DNA of 14,084 nucleotides from Crocinitomix sp. (GTDB taxonomy: Bacteria; Bacteroidota; Bacteroidia; Flavobacteriales_D; Crocinitomicaceae). The DNA is taken from NCBI GenBank assembly GCA_020849935.1, contig JADZFJ010000364.1, positions 1 to 14,084 of the forward strand, in the 5' to 3' direction. The number at the start of each line of letters is the position of its first letter. The first letter of the stretch is position 1. Below are positions 7,003 to 14,084 of this stretch, piece by piece. Made by a program: the position numbers and the translations under genes. Below the pieces are notes generated by a model. It was not told the origin of the DNA, made no database searches, and saw only the letters and a program-made list of their open reading frames with translations.

Positions 7003-8076
7003 CTGCGCGATTACTTTGGGTTTTACCACTGAATTGTTCAAATTGGAAAGAGAAACACCAATTAATCGTACAGGCATTTTTAAGGGAGCTTGATAACACA
7101 ATTCACTAATTATTTCGGCAATCACAGTCGAATCATCCACAGCATTTTCGAGGGTTTTACTTCGTGTTTGAACAGTAAAATCGGTATATTTTAATTTTAA
7201 GGTGATTGTTCGCCCCTTGGTTTGAATTGATTTTAAACGGCGTGCTGTTTCATCAATTACATTCAAAAGCGGTTCTTGAAGTTCGTCAAAAGATAATTTG
7301 TTGTCCGCAAAGGTGGTTTCTGTCCCTACTGATTTTCGTTCACGGTCTGGTTTTACTTCGCTAAACTGAATTCCTCTGACAATGTAATAAAAATGAGCCC
7401 CCGATTTTCCAAAATTTTGCGTCAAAAACTCCAACGAATGTTGTTTTAATTGATACCCATTAAAGATTCCCCAACTTTTCATTTTATCTGCGGTCACTTT
7501 TCCTACTCCAAAAAATTTGTGAATTGGTAATCGTTCGAGAAATGGCAAAACTTCGTTTGGTTTAATCGTTTTTTGTCCGTTGGGTTTATTGATGTCACTC
7601 GCAATCTTTGCAACAAATTTATTTACTGAAATTCCTGCGGAGGCGGTTAATCCAGTTTTTTCAAAAATTTTTTGACGAATTTCTTGAGCGATTTGCGTTG
7701 CAGAGGCGTGATTATGCCAATTCGCGGTAACATCTAAAAATGCTTCATCCAAAGAAAGTGGTTCAACCAAATCGGTATAAGACAAAAAGATAGCTTTGAT
7801 TTCGTTCGATACTTGTTTGTAACGTTTAAAATTTGGTTTGACAAAAATTAACTCGGGACATTTGCTTTTTGCTAAGGCACCAGACATTGCCGATTTGACC
7901 CCAAATTTCCTTGCTTCGTAACTTGCCGCAGCGATCACTCCTCTTTTTTCTCCTCCGCCCACCGCCACGGGTTTGCCTCTTAAATCGGGATTGTCTAATT
8001 GCTCGACCGAAGCGAAAAAAGCATCCATGTCGATATGAATGATTTTCCTAGCAGCTATTTGGTCCAAATTTTCCAA
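6985..8076 (-). CDS. dinB: DNA polymerase IV (Y family)
   Basis: This 363-residue protein has the usual length for DinB, which copies past damaged bases with low fidelity. The palm motif IHIDMDAFFASVEQ includes D16 and the steric-gate F21. SLDEAFLD provides D110 and E111, and VNKFVAKIASDINKPNGQ is the conserved thumb-adjacent block. The C-terminus ends QLSFDF, a plausible sliding-clamp binding motif. The start is a TTG at 8076 that immediately follows the TAA of the upstream truA-like gene, so the two are probably co-transcribed and dinB is coupled to it. The 3' end overlaps the convergent GSCFA gene by 18 bp. No LexA-like operator was recognised. Confidence 0.95.
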   Translation of the reverse strand: MENLDQIAARKIIHIDMDAFFASVEQLDNPDLRGKPVAVGGGEKRGVIAAASYEARKFGVKSAMSGALAKSKCPELIFVKPNFKRYKQVSNEIKAIFLSYTDLVEPLSLDEAFLDVTANWHNHASATQIAQEIRQKIFEKTGLTASAGISVNKFVAKIASDINKPNGQKTIKPNEVLPFLERLPIHKFFGVGKVTADKMKSWGIFNGYQLKQHSLEFLTQNFGKSGAHFYYIVRGIQFSEVKPDRERKSVGTETTFADNKLSFDELQEPLLNVIDETARRLKSIQTKGRTITLKLKYTDFTVQTRSKTLENAVDDSTVIAEIISELCYQAPLKMPVRLIGVSLSNLNNSVVKPKVIAQLSFDF

Positions 8077-8850
8077 TTATAAGTCAAATTTGACAGCGTT
8101 GAGTAATAAGCCAGACGAAGGGGCGATTTGGTTCACGGGGTCAAACACGTCGCCTGTTAAGGTCAAACGGATATAATCAAGATCGATTTCGTGTTTTCCC
8201 AAACGAATTAATTGCGCCATGATCAGCCGTGCTTGGTAGCGCATAAAACCTTTAGAATGTAAATGTAATAGATACGATTTTTCAGGAAAAAAATTAGCGG
8301 TAAAAAGTGTGTTTTCCTCAATTTTACTGACCAAAATTTCACGATTAAACTCTGTGTTTTCTGCTGGTTTCGAACAATAATTAATGAAGTTATGTTTTCC
8401 TTGAAATAATAAAGCACCTTCTTTCATCAGCTCAATATCTAAGTTTTCCTTAAAATGCATGATTAACGCTGCTGAAAATGGATGCGGTTTCTCTCCACAA
8501 GCAAATAAATAAAGGTATTCTTTTAGTCGAGGACTTTTTATGATATTGAAATTTTTATCTACTTCTTCTATCTTCAAAATTCGAATATCTCCTGGCAAAT
8601 TGTTATTCATTTCAGCTTGAAACCAATCTAAATCTATGGGTTCGTTTAAGAATAATTCAAAGGCCGAATGGTTCGCCGAAACTTTAGCATCGGTTCGACT
8701 TGAGCCATGGGTCTTAAAAGGGCGATCCTTCAATATAAATTCGATGGTCTTATCCACCATAAAATGAACTGTCTTAAATTTCGGTTGTTTTTGCCATCCA
8801 TGATAGCGAAATCCGAGGTATTGAATATGAATTAAATAAAAATAGTTCAT
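8077..8850 (-). CDS. TruA-like tRNA pseudouridine synthase, divergent
   Basis: This 257-residue protein has the TruA family's length and order of blocks. An N-terminal IQYLGFRYHGWQKQP is followed by the catalytic loop SSRTDAKVSANHS with R52 and D54. The C-terminal block is FMRYQARLIMAQLIRLG and the end is DPVNQIAPSSGLLLNAV. Classical TruA, which modifies U38-U40 in the tRNA anticodon arm, has GRTDAGVHA; here it is SRTDAKVSA, so Gly to Lys and His to Ser next to the catalytic Asp. It may be a paralogue with a different target. The ATG at 8850 is preferred over a TTG at 8871 because the family begins just before this point and the TTG falls in a possible -7 box. dinB follows directly. Confidence 0.8.
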   Translation of the reverse strand: MNYFYLIHIQYLGFRYHGWQKQPKFKTVHFMVDKTIEFILKDRPFKTHGSSRTDAKVSANHSAFELFLNEPIDLDWFQAEMNNNLPGDIRILKIEEVDKNFNIIKSPRLKEYLYLFACGEKPHPFSAALIMHFKENLDIELMKEGALLFQGKHNFINYCSKPAENTEFNREILVSKIEENTLFTANFFPEKSYLLHLHSKGFMRYQARLIMAQLIRLGKHEIDLDYIRLTLTGDVFDPVNQIAPSSGLLLNAVKFDL

Positions 8851-8868
8851 TTCGTTTTTATCAATTGA

Positions 8869-8876
8869 CAAAGGTT
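8869..8876 (-). promoter_or_regulatory. Possible -7 promoter box for the truA-like/dinB pair
   Basis: Read on the minus strand, AACCTTTG differs from TAnnTTTG at one base and ends 18 nt before the ATG at 8850. No TTG lies at the right distance upstream. The support is mainly the spacing, which matches the wecB and T9SS genes. Confidence 0.25.
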
Positions 8877-8948
8877 GATTTTTTCCTTTATCATAAAATT
8901 AAATCATCAAATTTTAGCCTTATAAGGTGGAATAGGATGATTTTTTCC
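8876..8948 (+). repeat. 11-bp direct repeat pair
   Basis: TGATTTTTTCC occurs at 8876-8886 and again at 8938-8948, 62 bp apart start to start. The second copy overlaps the right arm of the dyad at 8901-8943. T-rich repeats arise easily by chance in such AT-rich DNA. Confidence 0.4.
8901..8943. repeat. 43-bp imperfect dyad upstream of the truA-like gene
   Basis: Outer arms AAATCATC (8901-8908) and GATGATTT (8936-8943) are perfect reverse complements. They enclose a perfect 10-bp palindrome CCTTATAAGG (8918-8927), with 9- and 8-nt unpaired stretches between. Outer and inner parts share almost the same centre. It lies 51-93 bp upstream of the truA-like ATG, so it could be an operator or a cruciform-forming site; a terminator is less likely because no gene ends here. 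Confidence 0.5.
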
Positions 8949-9082
8949 GTTTAAAAAGATAAAGATATTAAATCCAATCTTGATCTGAGCCAAGCCGATA
9001 GTTATTACTGATAAACTTGCCTAAAAACTTCTATTTTTATCGATTTAGGAACTTCATGTTTCCGACTTAAAAAATGTGAATC

Positions 9083-9113
9083 TTGAAATTCAGTAAGAAT
9101 TTTATTATATTTG
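9083..9113 (+). promoter_or_regulatory. Bacteroidetes-type promoter for the T9SS protein gene
   Basis: TTG at 9083-9085 and TATATTTG at 9106-9113 are separated by 20 bp. This fits the -33 TTG / -7 TAnnTTTG arrangement of Flavobacteria and Bacteroides sigma-ABfr promoters. The -7 box ends 18 nt before the ATG, predicting a leader of roughly a dozen bases. Confidence 0.6.
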
Positions 9114-9131
9114 AACCACTAATAAAATGCT

Positions 9132-12100
9132 ATGAACTTCCTCAAAAAAACATTTTTATCGATAGGTCTAATCTTATGTTCTTTTTCGTTTTCTGCGCAA
9201 AGATCCTATAAGGAGCTAATGAAAGACAACACGGTCAATTTTTACGAAGTATGTGCGGTGGCAGATGCTTACTTTGAAACAATTGATAAAGAAGCCAAAG
9301 GTTCTGGTTGGATGGGTTATCAACGTTGGAAATACGACAACGAAATGAAATATTACCCAAGCGGTGACCGATCAATGACGGATCCCTATTTGGTGAGTAA
9401 AGCGTATGAGGAATTTCTTGCAAATTATCCAATGGAAAAGGCTTTGTTTCCAACTGGTTGGAATGAAGTTGGACCTGTCACCATAGACAGTATCACAGGA
9501 CATTATGCGCCTGGTTTAGGACGAGTGGAGTGTTTTTATGTGAATCCTGACGATGACGATGTCATGTATTTTGGATCACGAAGTGGTGGTTTTTGGAGTT
9601 CAACAGACGGCGGTACAACATGGAATGGCGGTTCGACAGATTTTTTATTCGCCAGTGGAGTTAATACGATGACGGTATCCCCAACCAATCCAGATTCAAT
9701 TTTAATTAATCTCAGAAACGCTGACAACGGGGTTACACATGGAATTTATCGCTCGACAAATGGCGGAATCTCTTGGACCATGACCAATTACAATCCAGTT
9801 GTTTTAGGTAAGGGAGGACTAGGCAGTAGTTTTTCTGTGAATCAAATTGCTTTTCACCCAACAATTGCAAATTTGGTTTTTGTTGCGGCCAGCGATGGTC
9901 TTTATCGTTCGACTGATAATTTGAGTACTTGGGTAAAAATAACCACTGGAAGTATTTCAGAAATCGAGTTTCACCCAACAAATCCTGATATCATTTATAT
10001 CTACGATTACTATTATTGGGGATCAAACAAAAACAAAGTTTTACGTTCGACAAATAATGGGGTAACCTTTTCAGGTTCGGCTGAAATTGTAGGTAATGCA
10101 GACAATACAAACGTTCATTTGGATACTAGTCCGATTTGTCCAAATTGTGTTTATTTTGCTTCAGGAAATGGCTTGTGGAAATCATTCAACAGTGGATTGA
10201 CGTTCACATTTGTCAGCAATCCTGCAATTAGTAGTGAAGGGTTTGCGGTTTCAGATGTGGACACTTCTAAAATGACCTACGGTGGAATTGATGCTTTTGC
10301 ATCGAGCAATGGCGGTGCTAGTTTTACCCAAGTGACTTGGTGGGGTTTATGGGCAGCTCCTTTTGATGGGGATCAATACATCCATGCAGACATGCGTTCT
10401 GCAGAATGTATCAGCGGGAATTTTTACATGGCAACAGATGGTTATTTTGCCCGAAGTACCGATAACGGAACCACTTGGGAACGCCTTTGTGATGATGTGG
10501 GAATTCGTGAAAATTATACATTAGGAGTGAGCCAGTCAAATCATTATCAAACGATTGTTGGATCTCAGGACAATGGTACCAGTATTAAATTACAAGAAGG
10601 ATGGATTGAGTTTGCCGGCGCTGACGGGATGGAAGGAATCATTCACCCTTTAAATGAAGATTGGATGATTAGTAGTTATCAATACGGTGGACGACGAAGA
10701 ACCTTAGACGGAGGTTTAAATCAAAGTAATGTGTCACCTCCTGGACATTCTTCTCAATGGGTTGCTCCAATGGCGTATGATCCAAACGAGCACATGCGGG
10801 TGTATCATTTTGGGGTGGATGTTCACCGAAGTGATAACTATGGCACATCGTGGGTGGTCACTGGTTCGCCCTCTTTTTCAGGAGACATTGACGAAGCTGC
10901 AATTACCGAAAACAATACCAATATTATAGTGGTTTCGAATGGGCAAGATTTAGAGCGTTCGATTGATGGTGGGGTTACTTTTGTCGACATTCAAGGTGCT
11001 TTGCCGGGGTATGGAATTTCAGATATTGCTTTTGATCCATTGCGAGACAGTACGTTTATTGTTACCTATAATCGATATAACGACGATGGTTCGAAAGTGT
11101 ATATTACCCACGATTTGGGCAATACATGGTCGAATATTACTTCTAACCTTAATAAAATGCCGATACATGGCGCTGTGATTGATCATTCGGCGAATTCATA
11201 CATTTATTTAGCAGCAGAAATTGGGGTGTACGTGAAAGCCATGGACGAACCAACTTGGGTTTTATACAATGCGGACCTTCCAAATTGTTCGGTGTTGGAA
11301 TTAGAAATTGTCAATGGATCGAATACACTTCGCGCCGCAACGTGGGGCAGAGGGGTTTGGGAATATCACTTAAAGAACCGTAAATTTTATCCTGCCATTG
11401 TCAATACTACCATCACTGATCCGCCAACGTTGACTGTTCCTGCCGAGGAGAGTAATCAATATGTTACTTCGGTAATTTCTTCCGACTTTGATTTAGATGA
11501 GGTGTATGTGAAATGGTCGATTGATGCACCAACTTTTGAAAATACAATTATGATGGAGAATATTGTTGACAGCACATGGGTAAGTGAAACGCCACTTCCT
11601 GATTTTCCTGCTGGTACAAAGGTTTTCTTTAAAGTGTTTGCAAAAGATGAGGCTGCTCAACTTTCAGAAACCTACAAATTTATGTACACCGTTCAACCGT
11701 TTGAGTATTGTGATTCGTATGGAACAATGTCTTACGCAACTGGAGTAACACGAGTTGAATTTAGCGATTTAGTAAATGTTTCTGGCAAATTAGCTGGTTA
11801 TACAAGTTATGTAGATTTAGATACAGCAACCGTTTATCGCACCATGCCATACGATTTATCTATGAACTTGAATACGGACGGACCTTATACCATTCACGCG
11901 CGTGCTTGGGCAGATTGGAATAGAGATGGGGATTTTTCTGATTTAGGCGAATCTTATGATCTTGGAACTGCTTACAACACAGCGGATGGAATTACTACCT
12001 TAAGTCCTTTAACCATCGTAATTCCTGACTATGCACATTTAGGTAAAACAACCATGCGGGTAAGTGCAAAATACAATTCTGATCCATCTGCCTGTGAAAC

Positions 12101-13022
12101 TGGTTTTGATGGGGAGGTGGAAGATTATACCATTTTTGTTAAGCCACTTGTGGACGTTGACATGTCGATTGCAGAGGAAGAAATATGTTTAGGTGAGAAA
12201 ATTTATTTTACCTACAATGGTACTCCTTTAGATTCTGTTTCTTGGACGTTTACGAATGGAATTGATACCTACACCTCTGAAAATTTAATTGATTCAATTT
12301 TGGTTGAATCTGCTGGGGAATATAATTTAACCTTGTTAGGATGGGAGGGAGATTTATTTGATGCGGCAACCTATCCAGATGTAGTGGTGGTTCACCCAGT
12401 TTATGAAACTACGGATGCCCAAACAATTTGTGAAGGAACAAATTATAGTTTTGGTACCCAAACTTTAACCGAAGCTGGTGTCTACACCGAACCATTTGAA
12501 AGTATCTATGGATGTGATTCAATTGTAACTTTGACGTTGGGAATTACTTCTGTCGATGTTTCTGTTACAGCAGCAACATTTGAATTAACGGCAAATTTGG
12601 ACGATGCAAGTTACCAATGGTTGGATTGTAATGACGCTTGGGCCGAAGTGCCGGGAGCGATCAATCAAATTTTTGCGCCGCTGGAAAATGGATCGTATGC
12701 AGTTATAGTTACGACCGACGGATGCAGCGACACTTCTGATTGTTACGACATCGTCGCACTCGATTTGAATGAAAATACGGAATTCCCAGTTGTTGTTTAT
12801 CCAAATCCATCCAATGGAAATGTTACGCTTCAATTGCCTCGCTCTGTGGCTGATTTGCAATTAGCAATTTATGATGTCGCAGGAAAAGTGGTGTACGAAT
12901 CAACTTATAATAATACTTCAAAAATTGACTTAAAATTAGATTTAGCCTCAGGAACTTATTATGTGCGTCTTTTAGGCCTCGATATTGACGGAATTATTAT
13001 TAAACTTGCAATAAAACAATAA
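9132..13022 (+). CDS. T9SS-secreted BNR/sortilin-type beta-propeller protein with GEVED domain
   Basis: This is a 1296-residue secreted protein. It has a Sec signal peptide with likely cleavage at FSA22-Q23. A short N-terminal region (GWMGYQRWKY...YPSGD) is typical of Bacteroidetes T9SS cargo. Residues about 150-745 hold repeated BNR/sortilin-like Asp-box motifs such as STDGGTTW (near 157), STNGGISW (206), STDNGTTW (440), SIDGGVTF (608) and HDLGNTW (656), suggesting one or two beta-propellers. A GEVED domain spans roughly 858-1003, with GEVEDY at 994-999. Next are a PKD-like stretch, an ICEGTNYSFGTQTLTEAGVY repeat-type segment (near 1099) and an Ig-like QWLDCNDAW segment. The last 74 residues, from Y1223-PNPSNG, form a type A T9SS sorting domain, removed on export. 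Asp boxes are structural, so enzyme activity cannot be assumed; adhesion or glycan binding are alternatives. Confidence 0.9.
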   Translation: MNFLKKTFLSIGLILCSFSFSAQRSYKELMKDNTVNFYEVCAVADAYFETIDKEAKGSGWMGYQRWKYDNEMKYYPSGDRSMTDPYLVSKAYEEFLANYPMEKALFPTGWNEVGPVTIDSITGHYAPGLGRVECFYVNPDDDDVMYFGSRSGGFWSSTDGGTTWNGGSTDFLFASGVNTMTVSPTNPDSILINLRNADNGVTHGIYRSTNGGISWTMTNYNPVVLGKGGLGSSFSVNQIAFHPTIANLVFVAASDGLYRSTDNLSTWVKITTGSISEIEFHPTNPDIIYIYDYYYWGSNKNKVLRSTNNGVTFSGSAEIVGNADNTNVHLDTSPICPNCVYFASGNGLWKSFNSGLTFTFVSNPAISSEGFAVSDVDTSKMTYGGIDAFASSNGGASFTQVTWWGLWAAPFDGDQYIHADMRSAECISGNFYMATDGYFARSTDNGTTWERLCDDVGIRENYTLGVSQSNHYQTIVGSQDNGTSIKLQEGWIEFAGADGMEGIIHPLNEDWMISSYQYGGRRRTLDGGLNQSNVSPPGHSSQWVAPMAYDPNEHMRVYHFGVDVHRSDNYGTSWVVTGSPSFSGDIDEAAITENNTNIIVVSNGQDLERSIDGGVTFVDIQGALPGYGISDIAFDPLRDSTFIVTYNRYNDDGSKVYITHDLGNTWSNITSNLNKMPIHGAVIDHSANSYIYLAAEIGVYVKAMDEPTWVLYNADLPNCSVLELEIVNGSNTLRAATWGRGVWEYHLKNRKFYPAIVNTTITDPPTLTVPAEESNQYVTSVISSDFDLDEVYVKWSIDAPTFENTIMMENIVDSTWVSETPLPDFPAGTKVFFKVFAKDEAAQLSETYKFMYTVQPFEYCDSYGTMSYATGVTRVEFSDLVNVSGKLAGYTSYVDLDTATVYRTMPYDLSMNLNTDGPYTIHARAWADWNRDGDFSDLGESYDLGTAYNTADGITTLSPLTIVIPDYAHLGKTTMRVSAKYNSDPSACETGFDGEVEDYTIFVKPLVDVDMSIAEEEICLGEKIYFTYNGTPLDSVSWTFTNGIDTYTSENLIDSILVESAGEYNLTLLGWEGDLFDAATYPDVVVVHPVYETTDAQTICEGTNYSFGTQTLTEAGVYTEPFESIYGCDSIVTLTLGITSVDVSVTAATFELTANLDDASYQWLDCNDAWAEVPGAINQIFAPLENGSYAVIVTTDGCSDTSDCYDIVALDLNENTEFPVVVYPNPSNGNVTLQLPRSVADLQLAIYDVAGKVVYESTYNNTSKIDLKLDLASGTYYVRLLGLDIDGIIIKLAIKQ

Positions 13023-13027
13023 ATAAG

Positions 13028-13459
13028 ATGAAGTATTCAATAGGTTTGGTGATTGGTTTGATCATTTTTGCAAGCTGTTCAGGGGGAAAAGAAGTTGGAT
13101 TAGATACAGCCCCACTTTTACAAATTAAAGGACCTTATTGGCAAGAAGTCATTTCTGGTCAACAAGATGACCCAAAGACGATGATTTTGATTTTACCTTA
13201 TGTTACTGAATTGGGAAGTTACCAAGTGGATAGCGTTTATTTTAAAGGGTACCACGAAGCCTTGGTGAAATCAATGATGCAAAATAATCAGGCAGTTTAT
13301 CGTACACGAATTAACACAGATCAACCGGTGACGCCAATTGTACCTCCTTATGCAATTTTAGAAAATGAAGCATTGGTGTCTTATATCGACTTCGAGAAGA
13401 AGAAAAGGTATTTTAAGGTTTCAAATGTTGAAATGCGTGAGCCAATGTATTTGCCTTAA
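13028..13459 (+). CDS. Small putative lipoprotein of unknown function
   Basis: This 143-residue protein starts with a lipoprotein signal (hydrophobic IGLVIGLIIFASC, lipidation at C17). The mature part is about 127 residues with no motif I can name. The segment GPYWQEVISGQQDDPKTMIL vaguely resembles small Bacteroidetes hypothetical proteins containing YWQEW-type blocks, but this is from memory and uncertain. It begins 5 bp after the T9SS gene stop and has no space for its own promoter, so it is probably co-transcribed with it. Periplasmic or outer-membrane location is inferred from the signal. Confidence 0.75.
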   Translation: MKYSIGLVIGLIIFASCSGGKEVGLDTAPLLQIKGPYWQEVISGQQDDPKTMILILPYVTELGSYQVDSVYFKGYHEALVKSMMQNNQAVYRTRINTDQPVTPIVPPYAILENEALVSYIDFEKKKRYFKVSNVEMREPMYLP

Positions 13460-13494
13460 TAAGCAGTAAAATTAATGGGCGAGTGGTGTTGGAT

Positions 13495-14084
13495 TTAATC
13501 TTCTACTTCTGTATCTAATTCAGCACGAATCCGTTGACAAAGCTGACGGTTATATGTTTCTTTTAGCCAGTTTAGATAACTTTCGGTTGCTTTGGTGATA
13601 CATTTGGTGTAATGCTTTAATCTGCGTTCGATATCTTCTTGTAAATCTTGTACCAAAAGCAATGCGTCATACATGTCTTCCGAATTTTCTTTGATCACCT
13701 CAAAGTGATTGTCCAACGAAATATCGACCGCATCTTTTCCTTTTTTGCCTGTTTCAATACATTCATCGTACACCCGTTTCATGTAAAATTCTTCTAATTT
13801 TTCAGGCGATTTTAGTTTGTCTTTGAGATTTTTTGGAAGTTCATATTCTGCTTCAAATAGCATATCATCTTCTTCACTCAAACGAGCTTCAAGGAATCGA
13901 TCAGGAAAATTAAAGGCATCTTGCCAATCGATATATTCTTGCCAGTAGCCAAACCGGCGAACATTATTTCCTAAATCAATCACCTGAAAAGAATCTTTAT
14001 TTTCTAACTTCCGAGATCCACGCCCAATCATTTGGTGATAAAGCGTTAAAGATCGAGTTGCACGGTTTAAAATAATCGTTTCAA
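13495..14084 (-). CDS. DEAD/DEAH-box (superfamily 2) helicase, C-terminal part
   Basis: The frame is open to the window edge, so the 5' end is missing and 196 residues are visible. It begins ETIILNRATRSLTLYHQ and runs into MIGRGSR. These are motif V-like and motif VI (QxxGRGxR, arginine finger) of superfamily 2 helicases, followed by FQVIDLGNN. The remaining 150 or so residues are charged and helical, probably a family-specific C-terminal domain. An ATG inside motif VI at 14031 is not the start because the conserved helicase motif continues upstream. Without the N-terminal half I cannot tell a stand-alone helicase from a restriction-type subunit. The stop lies 35 bp from the convergent lipoprotein gene, and I see no clear terminator hairpin between them. 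Confidence 0.85.
   Translation of the reverse strand, partial: ETIILNRATRSLTLYHQMIGRGSRKLENKDSFQVIDLGNNVRRFGYWQEYIDWQDAFNFPDRFLEARLSEEDDMLFEAEYELPKNLKDKLKSPEKLEEFYMKRVYDECIETGKKGKDAVDISLDNHFEVIKENSEDMYDALLLVQDLQEDIERRLKHYTKCITKATESYLNWLKETYNRQLCQRIRAELDTEVED

Noticed and set aside
9020..9049. CCTAAA/TTTAGG inverted repeat as a hairpin or operator
   Set aside because: Six-base arms with an 18-nt loop are expected by chance in a region of this composition.
12585..12860. Antisense frame inside the T9SS protein gene
   Set aside because: It is opposite well-recognised C-terminal domains and has no recognisable protein features.
13460..13494. Bidirectional terminator between the lipoprotein and helicase genes
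   Set aside because: The 35 bp show no convincing stem or T-run in either direction.

Overview
The window looks like a chromosomal segment of a Bacteroidetes bacterium, probably order Flavobacteriales and perhaps Crocinitomicaceae/Fluviicola-like. The lineage is inferred from AT-rich DNA, TAnnTTTG-type -7 promoter boxes, almost no Shine-Dalgarno sequences, a GSCFA protein, and a large secreted protein with GEVED and type IX secretion (T9SS) sorting domains. Genes are dense and base composition looks even. I see no tRNA, rRNA, CRISPR array, insertion sequence or integrase.

Layout: (1) 27-731 (+), radC. (2) 819-7002 (+), a tightly packed six-gene run: UDP-GlcNAc 2-epimerase (wecB-type), a polysaccharide-deacetylase-like protein, then a cofactor/iron-type ABC importer (lipoprotein binding protein, FecCD permease, ATPase), then a GSCFA-domain protein. 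Neighbouring genes overlap at four of the five junctions and are 28 bp apart at the fifth, so they are probably one translationally coupled operon. (3) 6985-8850 (-), a truA-like pseudouridine synthase followed directly by dinB (DNA polymerase IV), convergent with and slightly overlapping the GSCFA gene. (4) 8851-9131, a divergent intergenic region with a 43-bp imperfect dyad, an 11-bp direct repeat and a good Bacteroidetes promoter for the rightward gene. (5) 9132-13022 (+), a 1296-residue BNR/sortilin-type beta-propeller T9SS cargo protein, followed after 5 bp by a small lipoprotein gene (13028-13459). (6) 13495-14084 (-), the C-terminal part of a superfamily 2 helicase running off the window.

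The most notable observation is that the importer's ATPase gene carries one in-frame TAG at 5507-5509, shortly after the Walker A motif, while the rest of the frame is open and retains signature, Walker B and H-loop motifs. Either the importer has lost its own ATPase very recently, or the base is an error. A second pattern is promoter-related: three genes (wecB, the truA-like gene and the T9SS gene) have a TAnnTTTG-like box ending exactly 18 nt before the chosen ATG, and in two of them the alternative upstream TTG start lies inside that box. I did not find a convincing wholly new system; most genes belong to recognisable families.
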